Assembly (NCBI GenBank): GCA_009746045.1
Contig: RPFO01000167.1
Coordinates: forward strand, 560,001-624,000
Length of the DNA stretch: 64,000 nt
Reading direction: 5' to 3'
From: Mesostigma viride
Lineage: Eukaryota > Streptophyta > Mesostigmatophyceae > Mesostigmatales > Mesostigmataceae
Shown here piece by piece: positions 52,218 through 61,279 of this stretch. Every line of letters begins with the position of its first letter. Positions within the stretch are counted from its first letter, which is position 1. The notes under the pieces are model-generated. The model saw nothing but the letters and a program-made list of their open reading frames with translations. It had not been told where the DNA came from and did not search any database. A program made the position numbers and the translations under genes.

Positions 52218-52658
52218 GTTAATAAACGAGTGGGCCTCTCAATGCTCAATGGCCTAACGCATGTGTTTATTACAATAAATCACAAGCCCCGCACCCAACG
52301 TGCACAAGGGCATTTAGCATTGTCGACAAGCAACGCTCTGCCTGGCCGCCACGTCTGGAGCAGCCGACAGTGGCCGTTGGGCTCTGTGGTGCAGCCTGAG
52401 TGGCGCGACGCCACTGCTGGACTCTCAGGACCTTAGTCCAACGTCCGACACCTCAATGTCAGTCCCGAGTGGGTACTGGCGACGCCGTACCGCCAATCCT
52501 ACTTGGGTACTGGCGTCCGTCACCAGTACTCGGCTATCAAATAGTCTAGCCTGCCGAATCACATATAGCCGGGACTTCTGACCGAGCCTACACGTGCGAA
52601 ACCCCAGATAGCACATTGCTATCTGGTACTTAGCCTATGTCCACGACTAGAGGCTAAC
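52218..52658 (-). repeat. 3' LTR of the Copia-like element
   Basis: 441 bp, near-identical to 59076-59519. It lacks TAG at GGACCTTAG(TAG)TCC and has CAGTACTCGG where the other has CAGGACTCGG. Confidence 0.93.
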
Positions 52659-53020
52659 TCCAGTTTTATTCTTTTTTTTTTTTTTTTAAGGCATCAGTGC
52701 TGCACCTCCAGTTTTTATTCCTTTTTGTGTTTGTTCAGGTACTTGGCAATATCATGAATAAGACATTGGTACAGGAAAACTCATATCAGACCACAATGGA
52801 CGTTGTGAATTAAAGCGCCCACAGACCCCATTGCCTTTAAATCTGACAGTGTCTTTGAGGTTTCTGAACCTAGGATCCCCTGTTTGTACAAGTCAGTGGA
52901 GTGATGAGTGGCTATGGAAAAACCAGGGGGCACATCAAGAAATTATTATGTTTGTTGCCAAGTTGCCACCAGCTGGGAAAGACCATAGTCTGCACCATTA
53001 GTCTGGAGTGCCCTATTTCA
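52659..53020 (-). other. 3' UTR and polypurine tract of the Copia-like element
   Basis: Directly next to the LTR, the minus strand reads a long A run then GAATAAAACTGGA, a purine-rich tract suited to prime plus-strand synthesis. The rest shows no gene. Confidence 0.65.
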
Positions 53021-55672
53021 TCATCCATTTGTCTGACTAGACAGATAGGGATTCATTGCATCACACAGAAGCTGGTACTGGGTTGCTGCTAATGACGGAA
53101 TCTTGGTCAATGCGTCAGCCAGGTTCTCCTCGTCTGGCAGATGCTGCCAGCTGGAAAAATAGCTTGTTTCCTGTTTCAAAATCACCCAGTCCAGATCAGT
53201 ATGCACAGCAGCAGTCACAGATTTCTTGTTAAGGAAACTAATGACTGACTGACTGTCAGTGTGTAAGTGAGCATGCACATCAGCCTTGCTGCCAGCCTGA
53301 GTTTGCAACCAGGTTAGTATGTGCTGAAGGGATCGAGCATGCTGCACAGCAGACACCACAGCACGGCACTCAGCAGAGTTACTGCCAACAGCTTTTCTGC
53401 GATGCAATCTGCTGTACCACGACACCATGGACATATAGTCTCCCTTGTTGGTAAGGAAGAACACCCCAGCCTCCCTGGCATCCATTTTTGTTATTACCCT
53501 ACTCTCCATGGAGCTGTCCATCAGACAGTTAATGTGAATATCTTCCATGAGGTTGAGTGGATGAATGACAAGGGAAGGTCCAGCCTTTAGTAGCTTCTGG
53601 AGATCCTTAGGTTTCATGGTTTGTAATACTGTGTCATCAATCCTGCTGACCACTGCCAGATGAGGTGCACAGATAGCACTCAGCCACCCTAATTTTCCTT
53701 TGACAGTAGCACACATGTGAGCAGGAATGCACGGAATATCAAGCAGCTCTAGGCATTCTTCTAAGTACTGGGCAGGCGGGGATAGAGTACACACCCACTG
53801 TTCCTGTTGCTCTTCCAGTGCTAGCATTATGCCACAGAACTGTAGGGGTTCTGGCCCCAGCTCTGTCTGCTTTCCAATCTCATATGACTGCTGAACCTGC
53901 TGAATGAACTTGTCAACTTCAGCTCTTGGTCCACAAATCAGTTGGTCATCACCATGCCACACAAACAGGAGCAAGCCAGAGGGTGTGGGCACAGCAAAGA
54001 GACAAGGGTCCAGATCATCATAAGTGGCATTAAGTTTCTTGAACACCTCTTCTGCTGATTTTCTGAAGATAGTGGGAGCACTTTGCAAACCTTCCACCCC
54101 TAGATTTAGGAGTAGATATGGCTCATCAATATCATGTGCCCATGCAGCAGGGGTGGGAACCACATAGACCTGACCCTTCCACACATCTTGCGCTTTATCA
54201 GGGTCCCCTCTAAGGAAAGCCCTTTTGATATCAGTAGCTTTGCAGGCATAATCTTGGCCAGCATTGAGATGGTGGAGGAAGACAGAGAGCAGTATCCTGA
54301 GGGATGTTTGCTGCAGCCCAGGAGTGTAGAGTTCACCCTTGGACAGTTTTGACATGCCTTTTAATTCTGTCACACATGGCCTAGCATGATATATAGGTGA
54401 GCCTACTGGCTGTGCCTTGTGTTTTAGCACAAACTTGAGTCTCAACTTTTTGGCACCTTCTGGAATTTCCCAGACAGGAGTGACAGGTGGCTTATAGTCA
54501 GGATGCTTAGGGTTTGGCAGCACCCACTCTTCGCGGGCTTGGTGCCTAATGGCTTGGATCCATTTTTGAAACCCTTTTTGTGTTTTGCATTGTTGGATTA
54601 GAGCATCATAGTTGTGAGGAGAGTGCATGGCTAAGTCCCACTTTCCAACCCCAAAGGACTGCGGGTGTGGCCTTTGATTGTGCACCTTTTTCTCTAGGTC
54701 AGGGATTTCACCTGGCCCATATTTGATGTTAATGGCCTTGATATAGGCATCTAATCCATGAACCAGTTGGGACAATGGAATCTTGTAGTGATCCAAGGGA
54801 ATGGCTCCTACCCCAGTCACACGCAGCTGGCTAGCAGTGATGGTGACACCTGGGTAAGAGATAAAGGGTTCTCCCAACAAAGCATTGCCCATGTACCCTT
54901 CCACTACCTGGAAAGGTGTCTGGATGCCAAGTATGGGGATCATTACTTGACCCAACACATCTAAGGTTGTTTTGCCTGAAAAATCTTGCACCTGTGTCCA
55001 TGGTGAGGGTGCAAGTTGCAGACCAGGAATGGCTTGTGCACTGATCACACTGACCTGTGCCTGAGTGTCCACAGCTAGGATGCAGGATTCCTGGCTATAA
55101 TCGGAGCACACAGCAGAGACCTTGGCCAAACCTGAGGCTTGTTTAGCCTTGCTCTTGTGAGCCTTATGCAGAGCTGCCAGGGCTTTTTCTAGCTTGGATT
55201 TGAACTCAGCTGGATTGCCTTTGTTTTGCTCTGGTACCTCATGCCTGGTTGAACTCTGCCCAGAGGGACTTACACCAGGTTGTGGGGTGACACGTACCTC
55301 ACTGAGGGGTGGAGGAATGACAGAGGGTGTGGTAGTGCCATCATCAGCTCCTGGTGTTGGAATGCTGGGTGGTTCTGCTTGCTCACCAGAGTTAAGGAGG
55401 GAATCCATGTTCAAGGACTCTTCCCCTGGCACGTCTGCCAAAGGAGGGAAATACTTCTTAACTCTATGACTGCTCACCCTGTGTTTTCTCCCTGTTTCCA
55501 AACTTCGAATATCCATATTTTTTCCTTTTTTGGTCATTCTTAGAACAGTGCACGGACCATACCACATGCCTGTCTTGCCATGTTTGGTTTCTTTGAAATA
55601 TAGGACTTGTTCACCCAGTTGGAATACTGTTCTGGGGTGTGTTATGTCCTTTTCAGCTAGCTTATCAGCCAC
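53021..55672 (-). CDS. Copia-like ORF2: integrase tail, protease-like domain, RT, RNase H
   Basis: 883 codons. The only start-like codon is GTG at 55672; the frame is -1 to ORF1, overlaps it and is open upstream, so frameshifting is likely. Residues 1-70 look like an integrase tail (LGEQVLYFKETKHGKTGMWY). Near 202 is AVDTQAQVSVIS and later ALLGEPFIS, the outline of a retropepsin, but with Gln in place of the catalytic-loop Gly. RT motifs: KATDIKRAFLRGD and, at 574-576, WHGDDQLICG, with Gly-Asp-Asp instead of the usual Val-Asp-Asp. RNase H: VSWYSRLHRRKAVGSNSAEC, LHTDSQSVISFLN, LADALTKIPS. A protease between integrase and RT is not the standard Copia order. Confidence 0.85.
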   Translation of the reverse strand: MADKLAEKDITHPRTVFQLGEQVLYFKETKHGKTGMWYGPCTVLRMTKKGKNMDIRSLETGRKHRVSSHRVKKYFPPLADVPGEESLNMDSLLNSGEQAEPPSIPTPGADDGTTTPSVIPPPLSEVRVTPQPGVSPSGQSSTRHEVPEQNKGNPAEFKSKLEKALAALHKAHKSKAKQASGLAKVSAVCSDYSQESCILAVDTQAQVSVISAQAIPGLQLAPSPWTQVQDFSGKTTLDVLGQVMIPILGIQTPFQVVEGYMGNALLGEPFISYPGVTITASQLRVTGVGAIPLDHYKIPLSQLVHGLDAYIKAINIKYGPGEIPDLEKKVHNQRPHPQSFGVGKWDLAMHSPHNYDALIQQCKTQKGFQKWIQAIRHQAREEWVLPNPKHPDYKPPVTPVWEIPEGAKKLRLKFVLKHKAQPVGSPIYHARPCVTELKGMSKLSKGELYTPGLQQTSLRILLSVFLHHLNAGQDYACKATDIKRAFLRGDPDKAQDVWKGQVYVVPTPAAWAHDIDEPYLLLNLGVEGLQSAPTIFRKSAEEVFKKLNATYDDLDPCLFAVPTPSGLLLFVWHGDDQLICGPRAEVDKFIQQVQQSYEIGKQTELGPEPLQFCGIMLALEEQQEQWVCTLSPPAQYLEECLELLDIPCIPAHMCATVKGKLGWLSAICAPHLAVVSRIDDTVLQTMKPKDLQKLLKAGPSLVIHPLNLMEDIHINCLMDSSMESRVITKMDAREAGVFFLTNKGDYMSMVSWYSRLHRRKAVGSNSAECRAVVSAVQHARSLQHILTWLQTQAGSKADVHAHLHTDSQSVISFLNKKSVTAAVHTDLDWVILKQETSYFSSWQHLPDEENLADALTKIPSLAATQYQLLCDAMNPYLSSQTNG

Positions 55673-58600
55673 TTTAGCCTTACTGTGTTATACAGAGCTA
55701 ATACCTCTGGAGGGTACACACCTGCCTGTAAGCCAATGGGAAGGATTTCCCCCCATGGTGCATGCAACACAGGTCTAAGGTTAAGTGTAGCACAGATTTC
55801 ACTGCACCACAGTGCTCTGTCAGCATAGCTTCCAGATGTGGCTTTCAGGTCAGTGGATTTCGCCACTAAAGTTTTGACTGACCTGATGGTTCTTTCAATG
55901 ACACCCTGCCCTTCATGATCTTGCAATCCAGCAATCTCAATATTAGCATCCCATCCTTCACACTCAGCCAGACAGCTAAACTGTTGATCAAGCAGTATAG
56001 TGTCAACTGGGTAGAATCTGGGCAATGCTATCACAAGTGCTGCACGCAGTTGCTCTTTAGCCATTCCAGGTAGGGGTTCCATGACAGTGAATCTGGACCA
56101 TGTGTCTTTTAGGATCAGATATTGTTCACCATCGATATGCACGACATCACCCACAATTATTCCCCTTTGGGTGGGTGGTGTTGCGACATGCCATTTGGGA
56201 GGTTTTGGGCCATGGAACTGACATTGCTGGCAGTGTTTTCTAGCCAACCTGACAGCATTCCTGAGTCGTGAACCTCCTGCTCTTCTGGCAATCTTTTCTG
56301 CCACCACCTCATGACCCATGGCTATGTGGAGCTGGGTTGCTAGTTCCCTTAAGTCTACTGTGTCAACAGCAGCTGGGGTAAGAGCTTTGAGGTAGGGCAG
56401 TATCACATTATACGTGGAGGAGATTTTCTGAGCTGCCTCAAAATCTAGCAGTCCCTTGTCTTTATCCCCAATGATAATGAGATCATATAAATCCACATAG
56501 GCGTGCTGTGAGGACGTACATCCTTTTGGAGCCTTGTCCTGCCGGTCGCACCACGTGCCGGGGGGCAGATGGCGGGGGTGCTTGCAACCGAAGCAGAGGT
56601 CCACGTCGCCTACTGCGGGGTTCCACTTGCAGTCCGCCCGCTGGTGTCCCTTGGTGCCACACCGGGTGCACTTGTTCTTGGGACCTGCATGGGGGGGCTG
56701 AGCAGTGGGTGCAGGGGTGGGTGGGGCAGGTGTGGGGGGGGTGGGCCGCCTCCACTGGTTTGGCTTGAGCTGAGCAGGCTGTCCCGGCTGGCCTTGGGGC
56801 TGGTTGCCCTTGGCCTTCTTGGACTGGCCGCCCTGCTGCCCCCCTAGCTGGCGCTTTTTTCCTTGCCCCTTCCCTTGGGTCTGTTGGACCTTGGGGGTTG
56901 GGGTTGCAGACGGAGCACCTATAGCCAGGGGAGTCAGGCAGTCTTGGATATGGTTCATCCCCGCCCGGAAATCGTTCCACAGAGGTTTGAGACCTGCAAC
57001 CACAGTGGCGTACACAGCTTTGTCCAGGTTAGCATTTGACAACCATGAATACAGCAGGTAGCTAGCAGGCAGACCCCTGAGATCAGGGTCCTTTTCTACA
57101 GCCAACCTATAATTCTTGCAATCAGTGGCATAGTCTTGCTTGTTGACCTGGTAAGCATTAAGCCAGTTGAAACCACGGATGGATTCAAACTGTGTCCTAT
57201 CCACCAGCAAGTGCTTAAGCTCATCCATGAAGGCTGGCCACAATGCAATTGCTAGGTTAGGTGTCCCAGCCTTTTCTTGGTAAATCTGGACCAAGGTTTT
57301 AATGGCTGGGGCTGACCTATGGATGGTGGTGGATGCACGCAAGGCACTGAACCAGTTCTGGACATTCAGAGACTCAAAACAGTAGTTCAGGCTAAACAAA
57401 AATTCCTTGGCCTGTTCCTGGGTGTAACCCTCAGGTAAGCCAGGGATTTCTATTTTAGATTCTTTTTGTTTTGGGTTAAACGTACCTTTGACCGGGTCCT
57501 TCTTTTCAGCCAAGAAAGTCTTGACTGCTTGTTGAAGATCAGCCTCCTCCATGTTCGCCCTGCCCCTTTCCAGCTGGGAGATACTGGCCAGGAGGCCATC
57601 CAGCTGGGTGCGCGACAGGTCGTCCATGGGGTTGGTGGCCATGGTCTTGAGCTGTGCCGTGAGTATGGCAAGCAGCTCTTGGACGTCCCCCTTAAGGGTG
57701 GGTGGGGTTGGGTCCACTGGGGTCCCTTTTGCCACCGCCTTGCTCTTATCTGACTGCCCTGGTGTGGGTGCAGTCTGCTGGGCCTCCGCAGAAGGTGGTT
57801 GTGTTCCAGCTTGCTGTGCTAGTGCAGTGGCTGGTGGTGTTCCAGCTGCAGGCGCAGGGTCTTGTTCCCCTTGCCTTACTCCACTGCTGGTAGGAAAACC
57901 CTTGGCCTGGCCAAGCTGCTGCAGCGCTGCTGCTTGGGCTGCCAGGCCGCCCTCACGGGCTATCATGGCCTCTAGGAGTTTATTCTCCACCACCTTGCGG
58001 CGGTGGAGCTCCTGGGCATCCGGGTCACTTGGGGGTTTGCTGGGGGAGCTGGGGACAGTGCCCTGGCTCTTGCCCTGCAGCACCCTTGGTGACACGGCCC
58101 CTCCAACCACCCTTTGGCTCAAATCAGTGCCAGGGGTGGGGAGGGTATGTGCAGGGAGTGCAGGCGTTTCTGTTGCCTGCATCTTCTCCTGCAGCTTGGT
58201 CAGCTGCAACAGGAGGGAATTGAGTTGGTCCGCTGTTAGCGTGACCCCCTCGTCCCCCTGTGCAACAACCAGCTCATTGAAGAGGCGCTCATGGAGCACC
58301 TCTCCAGCTTGCATGGCAGCCAGCTGCTTTTCAGCAGTCATGTTGCGGGCCGCTGTCTTTTTGCGGTCCCGCTCTTGCTGTGCAAGACGGCGTGCCTCTA
58401 CAAACTGGGCGGCGGCCTGTTCGACCGCCTGATTGAGTGGATTCATCTCAATCTCCCCATCAGAAACCCCTGGGGAGAGGGTGACCTCGTCATCAGACAG
58501 CTGAATGCTGCCGATGACGGGTCCTGGGACCTTCTTGGTCCGCATTTTGAACATGTATGCGTCCCTCTTCAGCTTCCTCTCGTACCCCCCCGCTTTCTGA

Positions 58601-59043
58601 GCGGATGAGGGGACGATCGGCACCCCCGCTTGTTCTCCACCGCTTTTGGCTATTCCGCCCTCCTCCTGAGGAGGTTGGGACGGTGCCTTAGCGGGGAGGT
58701 CAGCGGGGCTTGCCTGAGGGCTGGGGGACCGCATACTGCTTACGGATTTTTGCGAGCTAGCTGGGCTAGAAAAAACAGATTTTTCGGCCTGTTCGGCCAA
58801 GGAGGTTACCTGTTTTTGCAGGGCTGCCAGCTGCCGCTCTTGGGCGGCTGCCTTGACGCTTTGCTGAGCCATCGCTGTCGCTAGCTGCCTAGCCACTAGC
58901 TGTTCCTGCTCCGCCTGCGCCCTTCTTGCTTTTTTAATTTTCTTGGCCGCAGCCTTCTCCTCTACTGTTGGCACCGTCTGCCAGCCAGCATCATCTATCC
59001 GCTTCTTTTTGAATTTCAGGCCTGGCATAATAGGATCTCCCAT
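55657..59043 (-). CDS. Copia-like ORF1: Gag, zinc knuckle, integrase
   Basis: ATG at 59043, 1128 residues. The N-terminal 500 residues are Gln/Ala/Pro-rich with coiled-coil parts. A Gag domain follows at about 525-700 (PGLPEGYTQEQAKEFLFSLN, NWFSALRASTTIH, YLLYSWLSNANLDKA). Near residue 785 is CTRCGTKGHQRADC, a CCHC knuckle, then a second Cys cluster (CFGCKHPRHLPPGTWC). The integrase has HHCC (LHIAMGH ... CQQCQ) and a triad at about Asp971 (VHIDGEQY), Asp1019 (LLDQQF) and Glu1050 (GVIERTI). The last spacing is a few residues shorter than the usual D35E. There is no protease between knuckle and integrase. The ORF ends 16 bp inside ORF2. Confidence 0.87.
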   Translation of the reverse strand: MGDPIMPGLKFKKKRIDDAGWQTVPTVEEKAAAKKIKKARRAQAEQEQLVARQLATAMAQQSVKAAAQERQLAALQKQVTSLAEQAEKSVFSSPASSQKSVSSMRSPSPQASPADLPAKAPSQPPQEEGGIAKSGGEQAGVPIVPSSAQKAGGYERKLKRDAYMFKMRTKKVPGPVIGSIQLSDDEVTLSPGVSDGEIEMNPLNQAVEQAAAQFVEARRLAQQERDRKKTAARNMTAEKQLAAMQAGEVLHERLFNELVVAQGDEGVTLTADQLNSLLLQLTKLQEKMQATETPALPAHTLPTPGTDLSQRVVGGAVSPRVLQGKSQGTVPSSPSKPPSDPDAQELHRRKVVENKLLEAMIAREGGLAAQAAALQQLGQAKGFPTSSGVRQGEQDPAPAAGTPPATALAQQAGTQPPSAEAQQTAPTPGQSDKSKAVAKGTPVDPTPPTLKGDVQELLAILTAQLKTMATNPMDDLSRTQLDGLLASISQLERGRANMEEADLQQAVKTFLAEKKDPVKGTFNPKQKESKIEIPGLPEGYTQEQAKEFLFSLNYCFESLNVQNWFSALRASTTIHRSAPAIKTLVQIYQEKAGTPNLAIALWPAFMDELKHLLVDRTQFESIRGFNWLNAYQVNKQDYATDCKNYRLAVEKDPDLRGLPASYLLYSWLSNANLDKAVYATVVAGLKPLWNDFRAGMNHIQDCLTPLAIGAPSATPTPKVQQTQGKGQGKKRQLGGQQGGQSKKAKGNQPQGQPGQPAQLKPNQWRRPTPPTPAPPTPAPTAQPPHAGPKNKCTRCGTKGHQRADCKWNPAVGDVDLCFGCKHPRHLPPGTWCDRQDKAPKGCTSSQHAYVDLYDLIIIGDKDKGLLDFEAAQKISSTYNVILPYLKALTPAAVDTVDLRELATQLHIAMGHEVVAEKIARRAGGSRLRNAVRLARKHCQQCQFHGPKPPKWHVATPPTQRGIIVGDVVHIDGEQYLILKDTWSRFTVMEPLPGMAKEQLRAALVIALPRFYPVDTILLDQQFSCLAECEGWDANIEIAGLQDHEGQGVIERTIRSVKTLVAKSTDLKATSGSYADRALWCSEICATLNLRPVLHAPWGEILPIGLQAGVYPPEVLALYNTVRLKWLIS

Positions 59044-59075
59044 GATTTTGTCTATGGTAAACGACTTTAATTCAA

Positions 59076-59519
59076 GTTAATAAACGAGTGGGCCTCTCAA
59101 TGCTCAATGGCCTAACGCATGTGTTTATTACAATAAATCACAAGCCCCGCACCCAACGTGCACAAGGGCATTTAGCATTGTCGACAAGCAACGCTCTGCC
59201 TGGCCGCCACGTCTGGAGCAGCCGACAGTGGCCGTTGGGCTCTGTGGTGCAGCCTGAGTGGCGCGACGCCACTGCTGGACTCTCAGGACCTTAGTAGTCC
59301 AACGTCCGACACCTCAATGTCAGTCCCGAGTGGGTACTGGCGACGCCGTACCGCCAATCCTACTTGGGTACTGGCGTCCGTCACCAGGACTCGGCTATCA
59401 AATAGTCTAGCCTGCCGAATCACATATAGCCGGGACTTCTGACCGAGCCTACACGTGCGAAACCCCAGATAGCACATTGCTATCTGGTACTTAGCCTATG
59501 TCCACGACTAGAGGCTAAC
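59076..59519 (-). repeat. 5' LTR of the Copia-like element
   Basis: 444 bp; begins GTTAATAAACGAG and ends GAGGCTAAC on the plus strand. Confidence 0.93.
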
Positions 59520-59654
59520 TGGGTCCGCCAAGGAAAGTGGCAGGAGGGGTGTGGACCATCGTCTACGCCCCAGCGGTCGCATCCAGAGGAGGATGGTGAC
59601 GAGGGGAAGGACGGGGGAGCACCAGGGGGAGGGGCACCAGCAAGCACCGGGGGT

Positions 59655-60323
59655 ATGGCGGGCGGCAGCCACGCTGGAGCGACAACCCAGCAGCAGCAGC
59701 AGCCACAGCATCAGCAACAGCAGCAGCAGCAGCAGCAGCGGCAGCATCAGCAACAGCAACCGCAGCAGCAGCAGCAGCAGCAGCAACCACAACCACAAGC
59801 GGCTGTCGCTGTACCACAGCGACCCAGGTTTGATGCATCCCGTAGGGAGGATAGGATTACCTTCCCAGGTCTAGCTGAGGGATTTGTGCAGGAGGATGCA
59901 CTTGAGTTTCTTTTCAAGATAGAACATTCCTGGTCCCATGATAACATCCGTGATTGGTTTCCTGCTCTCAGGGTGTCTAACACAATCCACCAATCTGCAC
60001 CTAGCATAAAACAAATGGTCCAGATGTATGAGAGGAGGGCTAGCACACCTGGGGCTGAGGAGGTGCAAATCTTCACAGAATTCATAGCAGACCTAAAAGG
60101 GCTGTTGACCAAGGGGGAACACCTGCAGGCTCTCAAGGGGTTCAACTCAGGTTGGCCTCGTACAAAGTCAACAAGTCTGACTACGTACGTGACAACAAAC
60201 AGTATGTCCTGTACATAGACAGGGACGAGGAGTTGAAGAAACTCAACTCTAAGTACCTGATCCATCAGTGGCTCACCAAAGCTGAGCTGGACAAGAACAC
60301 CAATGCAGTTCTGCTGGCTGGCC
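59655..60323 (+). pseudogene. Gag fragment of another Copia-like element
   Basis: On the plus strand, after a Gln-rich stretch coded by CAG and CAA, it reads FPGLAEGFVQEDALEFLFKI, DWFPALRVSNTIHQSAPSIK and LLTKGEHLQALKGFN. It then shifts frame near 60145 to LASYKVNKSDYVRDNKQYV and LIHQWLTKAELDKNTNAVLL. This parallels the Gag domain of ORF1 at 55657-59043 (PGLPEGYTQEQAKEFLFSLN, IHRSAPAIKTLVQIYQ, NLDKAVYATVVAGLKP), at perhaps half identity. It lies in the opposite direction to that element and is cut at 60324-60327 by the piggyBac TTAA. Confidence 0.78.
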
Positions 60324-60327
60324 TTAA

Positions 60328-60370
60328 CCCCTAAATGGGCGGAAATGCTGCCGATAAATCGGCAGTTACT
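60328..60370. repeat. Left terminal region of the piggyBac element
   Basis: CCCC end next to TTAA, then the subterminal palindrome TGCCGATAAATCGGCA, a probable transposase binding site. Confidence 0.65.
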
Positions 60371-61279
60371 CACCTATTTTGTAAACCAGCCCCTGTACAA
60401 CCTAGCAATATCCAATGGCTGTCCTTGGGGGGCAAGCATGTCCATGAGTTGCCCTAAGCCGTGATATATCACAACCTCACATATATTCATCGTAGGCCAT
60501 ATATAACTACCGTCAAAGTCAGGGGGGTCAAGATGCGCGTTTTCATTTTTGGTAGATTGTGCATTGTGAATTAGGGAATAATACCTAGACACCTATCACT
60601 TCAGGGATGATGAAGAGTTAGTTGGTGAATAGTTTGAGCCACTGGGGCCCATGGTTGGATGAGTATGCCAGCAGTTACACCATGTGCACTTTGGTGCCGA
60701 TAAATCGGCTGTAACTGCTTCCTATGTGTATCACATGATATCTCTAGGGTGGCCTCCATTATTGTGGGCCCTAAGACCCAAGTACTTGCATAAATGGTAG
60801 ATATGAACTTCCTGGACAGTTTGGACTCATTATATGCAATAAAATTATTTATTATGACATCAAATAAAAGCGTCACAGGTATGGGCCGCTGGCATGCAAC
60901 AGTTTTCATAATGACACAAGGTTACATCCCATACGTAATTATTATTCCCCTAAGCTCAAATTGGCTGCACTGCACTGGCAACACAAGATGGCAATATAAA
61001 CTTACCTGGCAAGCTCATGCAAACATGGCATGGCTGCCATCCGTGAAGCACTAGTGGGGCTGAGCTATCAAGCTACATGGGAGCTACACCACCATGCATG
61101 CATGCATGACACCACCAACACATCACATGCTGATCAATGCAACAATCTAGTGCACATGCACTATACCAAACTGGGCACACATGCACAGTCCAACAACAAG
61201 CAACAACCAAGCCTGTCAAGAGTAGCCACTAGTGTGCAAGCTGCCTATGGTGTGCGATACAATAGCATATATAGTCAGC
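60371..61279. other. Non-coding 3' region of the piggyBac element
   Basis: About 900 bp. Holds the second palindrome (60696-60709) inside a wider inverted pair, GCAGTTAC/GTAACTGC. Otherwise no gene seen; includes the transposase 3' UTR. Confidence 0.5.

Larger units (their letters stand above)
52218..59519 (-). mobile_element. Copia-like LTR retrotransposon with unusual domain order
   Basis: LTRs at 52218-52658 and 59076-59519, two overlapping ORFs between them, and integrase upstream of RT, as in Ty1/Copia. The domain order is Gag, zinc knuckle, integrase, integrase tail, protease-like, RT, RNase H. LTRs differ by about one substitution and a 3-bp indel, so the copy is young. Termini are GTTA/TAAC rather than TG/CA. 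The flanks (ATGGA left, TGGGT right) do not match, so no target duplication is seen. Confidence 0.88.

Noticed and set aside
51876-52249. His/Thr-rich open frames over the GT-rich repeat
   Set aside because: Products of a minisatellite translated in several frames; not genes.
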